From Candidatus Woesearchaeota archaeon (GTDB lineage Archaea; Nanobdellota; Nanobdellia; SCGC-AAA011-G17; ARS1403), in the NCBI GenBank assembly GCA_018302705.1, contig JAGVZI010000008.1:1-39816 (forward strand): a stretch of DNA of 39,816 nt, read 5' to 3'. Position numbers and translations under genes: made by a program. A model generated the notes under the pieces. It was not told the DNA's origin. It did no database searches and saw only the letters and a program-made list of their open reading frames with translations. Below are positions 28,714-36,883 of this stretch, piece by piece. How positions within the stretch are numbered: position 1 is the stretch's first letter; each line of letters opens with the position of its first letter.

Positions 28714-30334
28714 TTTTTATTTTTTTATTTTCTCTTTGCGCTTTTAGATCTTGCGCAGATTCATCTTCTTTTTTTAAATCATTTTCAGCCTCTAGACTTG
28801 GAAGCTCTTTTTTTAATATTCTTTGCAGCCTTTCCTGTATTGAATCTTTTTTATTATTTGTCAAGCTACTTAATGCAGCTACTAATTCAGGAATGTATTT
28901 TTCAAATAAACTAATTTTCTCACGCTGCTCAGCTGCCCTTATATGCCGGTGGATATAGATGCTAAGTTTCCTCCCGCATTCCTGCAATGCAAGTTTTATC
29001 TCTTTGATGATCTCATCATAATGCGCAATTGCCTCTTTTGCTTCATTTGTAAACGGAACCCAGACGCTTGCAATATGCACAAGAATAATTGCAGGTCCCG
29101 TCGGCATATTATTTCCTGACTGCTGTAACCCATATGGTTTCCAGTTAGTTTCTGTAACTGCTTCAGTAATTGCGCATGCGCCTTGCTGATAGAGAAGAGG
29201 GACACGGTTAGCAAACCTCATTAACCTAATTTGCGATTCCTTGTCTATCTCCCCGCCGTAAGCTATTCCGACTTCAACTTGGAAAGGCATGCCTCGATAA
29301 ACTGCTGGCGACCTTGTTGCAGTAATGTAAAAATCCGCATTAATCTCCTTTCTCAATCCTTTCTCCAACAATTCTGCTTTAATTGGGCTGAGGCAGTCGC
29401 CTGGAGGCGCCATTATCTTAGTTTCTTGTAATGATTTAAATAAAATTTCTATTTGTTTATGATCTAACTTCTTTGGCTTTTCTTCTGCTTTTAATCCTGC
29501 TTTATCGCATATTTCTTTTGCAGTTTGCTGCCCTATCCTTGAGAATTCTGACTGCAAGAAGCCTGCTAAAGTATTTGCCCTTGTATCCTGGAGCATTTTG
29601 ATTAAATGTCCGAGTTCTATCCCGTATGGATGCGGCTTTATTTCCTTAGTTTCTATCGGCAATTCTTCTGTAACCCTCTCGTAAACTAATTTTTGTTTTT
29701 CAGGATCGATGTAGATAAATGTGGCATGCGGGTTAACAATGGCTGTTTCTTTAACATACCCATCTACACTTTGCCTGCCCTTTAAATACCTCCCTTCAAT
29801 TTCTATCTCGATTTTAGTCCCGTGATCTTTCTCCCAATCAACCTCTTGATCCTTCAATACATTCGGCTCATTCTTTTTGGTGTCAATCTGCAATTCAAAA
29901 TAATGCGCTGCTTTTTTGGGGCCTACTATTGAATAAATCTTCGTAGACTTTCCCGTTGTTAATTGTGAATAGAGGACTGCTGCACTTATACCTAGCCCTT
30001 GCTGACCGCGATTCATTTTTAGAGTATGAAATTTACTTCCGTATAACAACTTCCCGAAGATATTTGGGATCTGTTGCTTTACAATCCCAGGCCCATTATC
30101 CTCTACAATAACTATAAACCTATTCTCATTTATCTGCTTGAGCTCAATCTTTATCTCTGGAAGGACTTTCATTTCAGTGCATGCATCCAATGAATTGTCA
30201 ACAGCCTCTTTAACAACCATCATTAAAGCACGAGTAGGATTATCAAAACCTAATAGATGCCGGTTTTTCAAGAAGAACTCCGAAATTGAAATCTCTCTCT
30301 GTTTCTTTGCAAGTTCTTCTGCTACAGTTACCAT
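28682..30334 (-). CDS. top6B: DNA topoisomerase VI subunit B
   Basis: This 550-residue ATPase subunit has the GHKL fold. Motifs are VKEAVDNSLDACTEM (Mg-ATP binding Asn), VEDNGPGI and NRGQQGLGISAAVLYSQLTTGK. The transducer domain follows, with the ATP-contacting lysine region TNWKPYGLQQSGNNMP. The C-terminal 60 residues are a charged tail (KKDSIQERLQRILKKELPSL, then KKEDESAQDLK). It precedes top6A, the usual archaeal order, and follows the KH protein. Confidence 0.96.
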   Translation of the reverse strand: MVTVAEELAKKQREISISEFFLKNRHLLGFDNPTRALMMVVKEAVDNSLDACTEMKVLPEIKIELKQINENRFIVIVEDNGPGIVKQQIPNIFGKLLYGSKFHTLKMNRGQQGLGISAAVLYSQLTTGKSTKIYSIVGPKKAAHYFELQIDTKKNEPNVLKDQEVDWEKDHGTKIEIEIEGRYLKGRQSVDGYVKETAIVNPHATFIYIDPEKQKLVYERVTEELPIETKEIKPHPYGIELGHLIKMLQDTRANTLAGFLQSEFSRIGQQTAKEICDKAGLKAEEKPKKLDHKQIEILFKSLQETKIMAPPGDCLSPIKAELLEKGLRKEINADFYITATRSPAVYRGMPFQVEVGIAYGGEIDKESQIRLMRFANRVPLLYQQGACAITEAVTETNWKPYGLQQSGNNMPTGPAIILVHIASVWVPFTNEAKEAIAHYDEIIKEIKLALQECGRKLSIYIHRHIRAAEQREKISLFEKYIPELVAALSSLTNNKKDSIQERLQRILKKELPSLEAENDLKKEDESAQDLKAQRENKKIKNEKKEKQTTL

Positions 30335-30374
30335 TTTATTTTCTAAAAAAATTAATGATTAATAAAGATTTGTG

Positions 30375-30890
30375 TTATTTTTGTTCCAGTTTAGAAACCC
30401 TCTCTTCTAAATTCTTATAAACCGGGCCATGCGGGGCTCCATTTAAGATATCCAAAACTGCAATTCTTGCCAGATGCACATCTTCTATTTTTCCTATTAT
30501 GCCTACGGTCTTCCCATAAATTGACAATTTAACACCTGCAATCTGCTCTATTGTTTTCCTGCATTTTCCTTTTGCCCCGATTAATCTTGATTTCATCCTT
30601 GAAAATTTCTTTTTTGAATTCCCTGAATAATGCTTTATGTCGATCAATTCAAAGCAATTTTCTTCATACCCCAAACATAATGCTGTATCCGGATTGAAGC
30701 CACGAGCTATTGCTTTCAGTATCGGCTCTGCCTGATAAACCTCAAATGGCTCTCCTGAGATTTCAACCTCTCCTTCTTTGGAATTTATTTTCAGTTTTGT
30801 ATTCGTTATGATTTCAATTCTCCTCTTTGTTTTCCCTTTGACGCCAAGAAGGACAGCAACCCTTGCTTTTGGTATTTTTATTTCTGCCAT
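30375..30890 (-). CDS. KH-domain RNA-binding protein, Dim2/Pno1 type
   Basis: This 171-residue protein with two KH domains is the archaeal relative of Dim2/Pno1, which helps mature the 3' end of small-subunit rRNA. The first KH region has ARVAVLLGVKGKTKRRIE, the second MKSRLIGAKGKCRKTIEQIA with its GAKG turn, then IYGKTVGIIG and the family ending NGAPHGPVYKNLEER. It lies between aIF1A and top6B. The Rio1 kinase gene that usually stands between aIF1A and this gene is missing. Confidence 0.92.
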   Translation of the reverse strand: MAEIKIPKARVAVLLGVKGKTKRRIEIITNTKLKINSKEGEVEISGEPFEVYQAEPILKAIARGFNPDTALCLGYEENCFELIDIKHYSGNSKKKFSRMKSRLIGAKGKCRKTIEQIAGVKLSIYGKTVGIIGKIEDVHLARIAVLDILNGAPHGPVYKNLEERVSKLEQK

Positions 30891-30898
30891 TTAGCCGT

Positions 30899-31243
30899 TT
30901 AGAATTCTTCAATGTTTTCTAATTTTTTAAGATAGCCTTTCCTCTTCAGCCATTCTATTTGGCTAGGACGGTATTTGAAAATAATATCCCCTTTATCATC
31001 CCCACCCAATTCCCATGGCTCAACTAGGACTAGGTCGCCTTCCCTTACCCATAATTTTCTTTTTAATCTCCCAGGAATCCTACAAACTCTTGTCTTCTCG
31101 TCGAGGCAACGAACTTTCATCCTTGATGCACCTAATCTTTGATCTACAATTCCAAATGATTGATTATTGCGAGGCAGTTTTACTCTGCTAACTTCTGTTT
31201 CCAACTCTTCCTGCAATTTTTGCAGTTCTTTTTTCTTTGACAT
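30899..31243 (-). CDS. eif1a: Translation initiation factor aIF1A
   Basis: This 114-residue S1/OB-fold factor binds the A site of the 30S subunit during initiation. It has [20 protein letters not shown], then [22 protein letters not shown] and [20 protein letters not shown]. The upstream gap has a TATA-like TTTTATATAAAG (31262-31273, minus strand), so a promoter for aIF1A and the genes behind it is likely. Confidence 0.95.
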   Translation of the reverse strand: MSKKKELQKLQEELETEVSRVKLPRNNQSFGIVDQRLGASRMKVRCLDEKTRVCRIPGRLKRKLWVREGDLVLVEPWELGGDDKGDIIFKYRPSQIEWLKRKGYLKKLENIEEF

Positions 31244-31274
31244 GATATTTTTTCGGAATACTCTTTATATAAAA

Positions 31275-32003
31275 CTATTCCTTTAATCTTAACAATGCAG
31301 TCGTTCTAAAAACATCTTCCCCGCCTTTCCTTCCATATAGCGTTCTTGAAATTTTCACATCGATGCTGAAATTTTTTTTAACCTCTGAAATTATTTTAGA
31401 GATGTCTTTTTTATTAGTCAGATATAGATCATATCCAAACTCCTTCTCCTCTTCTTTTGTAATGAGAGTTTTATTTTCTCTGCTTAGGTAGTCTTTGACT
31501 AATCTTAAAACCTTTTCATTCTTGGGCCTTAGCTGAATTTTAGCCTCGTAATAAGACGAACTTTTCTTTTTGCACAGATTACAAATAGACCTCTCCCTAA
31601 TTATTTCTAAAGGATATTTCTCTGTTGAATTTATATTGTAGATTGTTCCGCTGAGGGTTAACTGGATGCCTATATTCTTTTCATTTTTATTCTCGCTATT
31701 TTCGATGACGGCACTTACGCTGTTTATTCTTGCTCCCTGCTGCAATTTAAGTTTCTCAGGAAGTACCTTGCTAATTATTTTTTTTAGATTTATTTCATCA
31801 TTTGCAGAAAATTTAGGATGCCATTTATTCTGATGAAGATAAGAACTGCAACTTGGACATATCACCACTTTTAATTCTTTGTATCCTTCTAAAATCGGAT
31901 TATTTTTTAGGAAGCAGCTTCTGCAGAGCCCTTTAACTAGCGGCTGGCTTTTGGATTCGAGCTTTCCGCACTGCGGGCAAAATTTATTCATTTCTTTATT
32001 CAT
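31275..32003 (-). CDS. nmd3: NMD3-family 60S/50S subunit adaptor
   Basis: This is a 242-residue archaeal version of the ribosome export adaptor Nmd3. The N-terminal zinc ribbons are CPQCGK (residue 9), GLCRSCF and ICPSCSSYLHQNKWH. Another pair, ICNLCKK, lies near residue 142, followed by YYEAKIQLRP, the family's core. The eukaryotic shuttling tail is absent. In archaea it is thought to act in large-subunit maturation. It overlaps the DUF424 gene by 4 bp. Confidence 0.9.
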   Translation of the reverse strand: MNKEMNKFCPQCGKLESKSQPLVKGLCRSCFLKNNPILEGYKELKVVICPSCSSYLHQNKWHPKFSANDEINLKKIISKVLPEKLKLQQGARINSVSAVIENSENKNEKNIGIQLTLSGTIYNINSTEKYPLEIIRERSICNLCKKKSSSYYEAKIQLRPKNEKVLRLVKDYLSRENKTLITKEEEKEFGYDLYLTNKKDISKIISEVKKNFSIDVKISRTLYGRKGGEDVFRTTALLRLKE

Positions 32004-32293
32004 TTCAGTATTGCTATTGCATGCGATATTTTTTTAATCTTGATAATATTCGGCTCATCAATTAATCTGTTTTTCAGCGCGAATCTGATAGAATCCTTGC
32101 CGACAATGTTTAATGAATCCGCATTTCTTACAACCCCTAATATTTCTTCTTCAGAGAGAGGCTGACCTTTGTAAAAAGATTCTGAGACATCAAGCTGAAA
32201 AGATTTATCTTCGAATTTTTTGCCGATCAAGTTTTCGTCGCAGATAGAGACAATATTCCTTTTTTCTCCTTTATGTACTTTAATTATTATCAT
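32000..32293 (-). CDS. DUF424 family protein
   Basis: This is a 97-residue archaeal conserved protein: MIIIKVHKGEKRNIVSICDE, NLIGKKFEDKSFQLDVSESFY, KGQPLSEEEI and the closing SHAIAILK. Its function is unknown, and it is usually found among translation genes, as here. The open frame extends 20 codons further, but the family start and a GGTGA ten bases upstream favour 32293; the longer form would overlap the preceding gene. Confidence 0.88.
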   Translation of the reverse strand: MIIIKVHKGEKRNIVSICDENLIGKKFEDKSFQLDVSESFYKGQPLSEEEILGVVRNADSLNIVGKDSIRFALKNRLIDEPNIIKIKKISHAIAILK

Positions 32294-32301
32294 CCTTCTC
32301 G

Positions 32302-32778
32302 TCACCCAGAATATTCTGCCTTCACTATCGGGCTTTCCTCCTTTTTCTTCCAAGCAAGTGTTGTTTTATCAAGGAGATTTATTTCTTCCCCTTTTATTTT
32401 AGGCCAGAGCTTCCAGACCTTTTTTATCTGTTGTGCTATCTCTCTTTCTGATTTCAGCTCCACTGCCAGATTTTCATGCAGCAACACAGAAATTTCCTTG
32501 TAGAATTCAAAGACCCTGCTCCTGTCCGCATCAGAGAGGTTTCTTACTTCAATAAGGGAATGGATATTTTGCGGGGGGGCTGTGATAATTGGCTCAAGAT
32601 AGCTCATAAAAATATTCAGCTTGTTTGTAATCCCGCGCAAGATTGCCTTTATTAAAATCCCTGACTTGTCGAGCTCAATCGCCCTTATCTCGAATTCTTC
32701 ATCCAGCTGCTCGAATTTTGGCAAGGAATATTTCTTACTGAGTTTCTCATATTCATCTTTTAATTCTTTTAATCCCAT
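32302..32778 (-). CDS. Unknown protein between aIF2beta and DUF424
   Basis: This protein has 158 residues from MGLKELKDEYEKLSKKYSLP. It is helical and acidic, with LDEEFEIRAIELDKSGILI, IHSLIEVRNLSDADRSRVFE and VWKLWPKIKGEEINLLDK. I do not recognise the family. The frame is open a little further (32817), but that would overlap aIF2beta. Being locked between initiation factor and ribosome-maturation genes, it probably has a translation-linked role; this rests on context only. Confidence 0.75.
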   Translation of the reverse strand: MGLKELKDEYEKLSKKYSLPKFEQLDEEFEIRAIELDKSGILIKAILRGITNKLNIFMSYLEPIITAPPQNIHSLIEVRNLSDADRSRVFEFYKEISVLLHENLAVELKSEREIAQQIKKVWKLWPKIKGEEINLLDKTTLAWKKKEESPIVKAEYSG

Positions 32779-32780
32779 AT

Positions 32781-33182
32781 TTACCTTGCAGGATGCCTCG
32801 CTCCGCATACAGTACATTTTATCATTTGTATTGGACCCTCTTTAATTAATTGGGTGTCTGGTTTGCCGCATTCTCTGCATATCACGAAAATTTTCGCATA
32901 CTTTTCTACCTTCTCATTTATTTGCACCGAGCCTATTTTCCTACCCAGAGTTAACCTGCCTTCCTTCACAATACCTGGGGTTGCCAACTCTCTTTGCAGG
33001 AATTTTAATATGTGCTCTGGTTTCCTTCTTAGCTGGTCTGCGATCTGCAAAAAATTATTAATTATTGTCTTATTGCCTTCTATATGGCCTTGAACCTTAG
33101 GCATCTCAAATCTTCCTTTTTCAATAGAGGTATTAGGAAGGTTCTTCATTCCATGTTCCAACATCTTTTCATAGCTTTCCAT
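32781..33182 (-). CDS. eif2b: Translation initiation factor aIF2 subunit beta
   Basis: This 133-residue subunit belongs to the factor that brings Met-tRNAi to the ribosome. The core is FEMPKVQGHIEGNKTIINNF, RRKPEHILKFLQRELATPG and EGRLTLGRKIGS. The C-terminal zinc ribbon is ICRECGKPDTQLIKEG followed by MIKCTVCGARH. A TATA-like TTATAAACTTTTG lies just upstream (about 33188-33200, minus strand), so this gene probably heads the operon that runs down to NMD3. Confidence 0.95.
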   Translation of the reverse strand: MESYEKMLEHGMKNLPNTSIEKGRFEMPKVQGHIEGNKTIINNFLQIADQLRRKPEHILKFLQRELATPGIVKEGRLTLGRKIGSVQINEKVEKYAKIFVICRECGKPDTQLIKEGPIQMIKCTVCGARHPAR

Positions 33183-33228
33183 TTCAAAAGTTTATAACAA
33201 TTGAGGATAGAAATTCGGGTTTTTAAAA

Positions 33229-33876
33229 TTATCCAAGTATCTTAATTTTATTCGGCCTGGGCTCGTAGACCTCCCCCAACTTGATTAATTCCACTATTAT
33301 TTCCTGGGCCTCTCCCTCTTTTAGGCCTGAAAGGGAGATTATTTTATCTATATCCGCTCCACTTCCATCATCATTTTCTTTTATAAGTCCCAAAAACTTT
33401 TCATTATACTGATTTCGCTGCTTGAGATCTTGCGCTTGCTTAGTATCATTGTGCTGGTTATGCTGATCTGACGGCGCAGTTATATCAAATTTTTTTTGCA
33501 GCTCTAGTTTCCTGACCATTGTCCAAACCGGATTAACTTTTCTTGCGATCTCTATGGCGAGAAATTTCTGATCATTGAACACTCTTGGCCTGGCAATTAT
33601 CAATACTGTGTCGCCTATATTTATGCCTGCAACTTTTTTAACATCCTCGTTGAATAATCTTGCCTGTATTATGCCTGTAGAATCATCTAATACCAGGGTT
33701 GCTAAAGAGCCAGAGACTTGCTTGTCTATAACTATCGCAATTAAATTCACCCTTGAAACCTGCTTGTTATCTATTTGGAGGTAGTTTGGATTCCATCCCT
33801 CTTGCTCGACATACTGATTACTCAAGAGCGCATTGATTGGAAATTTATATGCAACTTGTCTTTGCTGGATTTCCAT
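33229..33876 (-). CDS. RPA-like OB-fold single-strand DNA-binding protein
   Basis: This is a 215-residue protein. An OB fold spans about residues 38-130 (VNLIAIVIDKQVSGSLATLV, DDSTGIIQARLFNEDVKKVA, INIGDTVLIIARPRVFN). A polar Q/N/D-rich linker and a C-terminal winged helix (DKIISLSGLKEGEAQEIIVE) follow, the layout of RPA32-type subunits. It lies between MCM and aIF2beta, so a replication role is likely. No zinc finger is seen. Confidence 0.85.
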   Translation of the reverse strand: MEIQQRQVAYKFPINALLSNQYVEQEGWNPNYLQIDNKQVSRVNLIAIVIDKQVSGSLATLVLDDSTGIIQARLFNEDVKKVAGINIGDTVLIIARPRVFNDQKFLAIEIARKVNPVWTMVRKLELQKKFDITAPSDQHNQHNDTKQAQDLKQRNQYNEKFLGLIKENDDGSGADIDKIISLSGLKEGEAQEIIVELIKLGEVYEPRPNKIKILG

Positions 33877-33918
33877 TTTTTTCTTTTTACTTTTATTTTC
33901 TATTTTTATTCTTTACTT

Positions 33919-35931
33919 TTATATCTTCTCTATGATATTCGGCTGCGGTTGGTAGATTGTACCATCTCTTTTTAGCAATTCCAATGCTTCGTTAACCTGC
34001 TCTTCACTTATGCCCTGCTCTGATGCTTCCATTATAATATCGTCTATAGGAATCCTCTTTCCAACTTTTTTGGTCAGCTCGTTAATTAATGCCTGTATTT
34101 TTACAATTTTGCTGCGCTGCGAAGTGGGAATACCGGTTGAGATCCGGTCTATATCCAGCTGCCCTGACTCTGGATCGAAGCCAACTTGCATCAAGCATCT
34201 CTTTAGCGTTTCAATTGCCATTTGCGCATCTTTTTTTGCCACCTTTTTTGATAGTCTGACGCGGGCTGACCCCTCTGCTAATCTAACTAATGCTTCTAAC
34301 TGGCGGGCTGAGATTGGAATTGGCCTCAAACCCTCCTCGCTTAAAGACGGCATGTTCCTTAGATTTACATAAAAATCTTTTATCTCTTCTACTGCTTCTT
34401 TTGTCAGCATTGGCTTTATTTTCTGTCTTGCATAAGAGATGTATTTTTTTAAAAACTCAGGAGAAAATTCTGCTTTAAGATCCTCTGGTTTTTGCTGCAG
34501 CATTAAGACATGCGTAGCAACCTTTGTATCAAACTCTCTTGAAGGAATATCACGAATTGGAAAAATTAAATCAAACCTGTTTATTAAAGTTGAGGGCATA
34601 TTTATCTGGGATGCAATTGGCAAATATGGATCAAACCTCCCTAGCTTTGGATTTGCCGCTGCGAGCAGTGTTGTTTGGGCTTTTAATGTCGCTTGGATAT
34701 TTGCTTTTGCAATTGTAATTATCTGCTGCTCAAGTGCCTGATGCAGCGCAGACGTATCTTCTTGATTTATCTTATCCATCTCATCTATTATGGCAAAACC
34801 TCCATTTGCCAAAACAAAGGCTCCTGCTTCCAATGCCCACCCACGCAAGAACTCATCTTTCACTACAGTCGCAGTCAACCCTGCGGATGATGCTCCTTTC
34901 CCAGAAACTAATCTTGCTTTAGGCGCTATTTTTGAGATAAACTGCAATAGCTGAGACTTTGATACTCCTGGATCACCAATCAGTAAAACATGCATGTCCC
35001 CCCTTCTTTTAGTACCGTCCTCATGAATCTTTTGAACCCCTCCCATTAACTGCAGGATTAAAGCAGCTTTAATATCTTCATGGCCATATATTGAAGGGGC
35101 TACTGAAGCAACAAGCCTTTGATATATCCTCGGATCTTTTGATAATTCCAGGATTTCCTCTTCCTCCTTTTTTGTGATATTTATTTCTTCAAATGTCTCT
35201 TCTATCGGCTCGATGTAATTTGATTCCATTACCAGATCGTACCTTGTAGAATGGCCGCCTGTCCTTAGAGGCATTGCAACCTCTTTTACAACTCCGGTTA
35301 TCTTTACCCTTGTGCCTGGCGCAGTCCTTCTCTCCATCTTTGGCTCGACTAAATCCCCTTTCAGAAAAATAGCCAATCTTTTAGGCTGCTCTCCACCTTC
35401 CAATGTTTCCGGAGATTCTTCCAGAACAACCCTTTGGGCATCTATCAAGTCTTTGTGTATAAGACGGAATTTTCCCCTTCTTCCGCAAGAGCATCTAGAT
35501 GGCTCGCGGAATTGTGTATCTATCTGCAACAGCAACATAGTATTGCCGCAAGAAGGGCATTCAAATTTTGCCGAGGTTACTTGAGGACGGACATCTGAAG
35601 TCTGCCTTACTAATCCTTCGACAGCGATAAATTTATCAAGATGAACAGACCTTATATCCCTAATCCTTAATTTGTTTACTAAAGGGAGGTTATTAAAACG
35701 AACTTTCAAGATATCAGAAGGCAAATCTAAGTTATCCAATGAAATTTCTGCTGCCTTTAAGAGATTTTCCGGGTCTTCCAATAGCAGATCTGCAAGCTCT
35801 GGATCATGGGTTAAAAGCTCATTAAAATCAAACAACACTGACTTTCCTCCTTTAGCTATCTCTTCATGTATCCTCTCTTTATAAGATTCAAAAAAATCGC
35901 GAAACCTTTCTAGCTGGTCAGAAGTTTCCAA
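33919..35931 (-). CDS. mcm: Replicative helicase MCM
   Basis: This 670-residue AAA+ protein unwinds DNA as a hexamer. The N-terminal domain has a zinc site (C125, C128, C147, C149). The ATPase core shows Walker A in LIGDPGVSKSQLLQF, Walker B in FAIIDEMDKI, sensor 1 in LLAAANPKLGRF and the arginine finger in TLINRFDLIFPI. The C-terminal 80 residues form a winged helix. A TATA box (GATTTATATACAT, 35961-35973, minus strand) lies ahead. It is the only MCM gene in the window. Confidence 0.97.
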   Translation of the reverse strand: METSDQLERFRDFFESYKERIHEEIAKGGKSVLFDFNELLTHDPELADLLLEDPENLLKAAEISLDNLDLPSDILKVRFNNLPLVNKLRIRDIRSVHLDKFIAVEGLVRQTSDVRPQVTSAKFECPSCGNTMLLLQIDTQFREPSRCSCGRRGKFRLIHKDLIDAQRVVLEESPETLEGGEQPKRLAIFLKGDLVEPKMERRTAPGTRVKITGVVKEVAMPLRTGGHSTRYDLVMESNYIEPIEETFEEINITKKEEEEILELSKDPRIYQRLVASVAPSIYGHEDIKAALILQLMGGVQKIHEDGTKRRGDMHVLLIGDPGVSKSQLLQFISKIAPKARLVSGKGASSAGLTATVVKDEFLRGWALEAGAFVLANGGFAIIDEMDKINQEDTSALHQALEQQIITIAKANIQATLKAQTTLLAAANPKLGRFDPYLPIASQINMPSTLINRFDLIFPIRDIPSREFDTKVATHVLMLQQKPEDLKAEFSPEFLKKYISYARQKIKPMLTKEAVEEIKDFYVNLRNMPSLSEEGLRPIPISARQLEALVRLAEGSARVRLSKKVAKKDAQMAIETLKRCLMQVGFDPESGQLDIDRISTGIPTSQRSKIVKIQALINELTKKVGKRIPIDDIIMEASEQGISEEQVNEALELLKRDGTIYQPQPNIIEKI

Positions 35932-35960
35932 TTTACACCCCCTTAAATTCGAAATACAAT

Positions 35961-35973
35961 ATGTATATAAATC
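35961..35973 (-). promoter_or_regulatory. TATA box of mcm
   Basis: GATTTATATACAT on the minus strand is 30 to 42 bases ahead of the mcm ATG in the 53-bp gap behind the TBP gene. This places the start of transcription at or just before the ATG. Confidence 0.5.
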
Positions 35974-35984
35974 TTATAGTCTGT

Positions 35985-36533
35985 TTATTTTTTCAGCTTC
36001 TTTAAAACCTTGATTAATTTATCCACTGCTTCATTCAGCTTTGTTTCTGAGCGGGTTCCTGTGCATACAATCTTTCCGTTGCTGAACAATAAGAAAGTTG
36101 CTCTTGTCCCTGGCAGTTTATAAACCAACCCCGGGAATTGCTCTGGCTCATATTCTGTGTTTTCTAATTCCATTGCCAGCGAATTTAAATTTAAGTCCAT
36201 GCCAATCGAGCCTGCTGCAACCATGTTCTGCACATTTACTTTAGGCACTGCCTTTATTCTTATTTTTATTCTTGCCAGATTCTTAATTATTGCCCTTACA
36301 GATTCCTTTACTTTCTTCATTGATTTTGCGCCAGTAGAAACAATCTTTCCCGAGCTGAAAATTAAGGCTGAGGTTCTTGGCTCACGAATGCGCATTACTA
36401 ATCCTGGGAATTGCTCTGGATTGTATTCTGTATTTGGCAATGTTTCTGCAAGCTTTATCAACGGAATATCTTGGCCAAGAGAAGCAGAGCAGACAATGTT
36501 GACAATTTTGATCTCTTTTTTAGCTTTAGCCAT
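35985..36533 (-). CDS. tbp: TATA-binding protein
   Basis: This 182-residue saddle-shaped transcription factor binds the TATA boxes of this genome. The two-fold repeat is plain: IVNIVCSASLGQDIPLIKLA with EYNPEQFPGLVMRIREPRTS, and VQNMVAAGSIGMDLNLNSLA with EYEPEQFPGLVYKLPGTRAT. Each repeat ends with FSSGKIV/FSNGKIV. No acidic tail follows. Two TATA-like sequences lie upstream (36551-36582), one of which it may bind itself. Confidence 0.97.
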   Translation of the reverse strand: MAKAKKEIKIVNIVCSASLGQDIPLIKLAETLPNTEYNPEQFPGLVMRIREPRTSALIFSSGKIVSTGAKSMKKVKESVRAIIKNLARIKIRIKAVPKVNVQNMVAAGSIGMDLNLNSLAMELENTEYEPEQFPGLVYKLPGTRATFLLFSNGKIVCTGTRSETKLNEAVDKLIKVLKKLKK

Positions 36534-36550
36534 TATTTCACTTCCAAATT

Positions 36551-36582
36551 TTATTTATAAAGGAAGAAAGGTTTATAAATGC
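36551..36582 (-). promoter_or_regulatory. Two TATA-like elements ahead of tbp
   Basis: On the minus strand CTTTATAAATAA (36551-36562) and GCATTTATAAACC (36570-36582) lie in tandem ahead of the TBP start at 36533. Either could be the tbp promoter; two in tandem may allow autoregulation. Confidence 0.4.
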
Positions 36583-36628
36583 TATGATTAAATTTTCGAG
36601 TGATTAATTTGGTATGTTGTAGGGCAAA

Positions 36629-36883
36629 ATGAATCTTTTAACAAAAGTTTTGGAAATTCATGGAGAAAAAAATAGATATGTTTACGACGGGGGAGGTGGC
36701 CGTTACCTCTATCCGAGCGGCACCACAAGAATAGTTAGGAAATATTTTTTATTCCCAAGGGACATTAACGGAACTTTGGTGAGGTGGGGTCATAAAATAG
36801 AGCAAGTTGCTAGCATAAGTACAATAAGCAGTGATGACCCCCTATACCATAATGAATGGAGAGACAATAGGATAATCGATTAA
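36629..36883 (+). CDS. Unrecognised 84-residue protein
   Basis: This frame is on the plus strand between tbp and ileS, overlapping the ileS stop by 4 bp. The sequence (RYVYDGGGGRYLYPSGTTRI, then RKYFLFPRDINGTLVRWGHK) is rich in glycine and aromatic residues and is not recognised. The stretch GGGGAGG-like GACGGGGGAGG lies inside the gene rather than upstream. It has a plausible ATG but no clear Shine-Dalgarno sequence. It could be a small real gene or a chance frame; composition leans to real. Confidence 0.45.
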   Translation: MNLLTKVLEIHGEKNRYVYDGGGGRYLYPSGTTRIVRKYFLFPRDINGTLVRWGHKIEQVASISTISSDDPLYHNEWRDNRIID

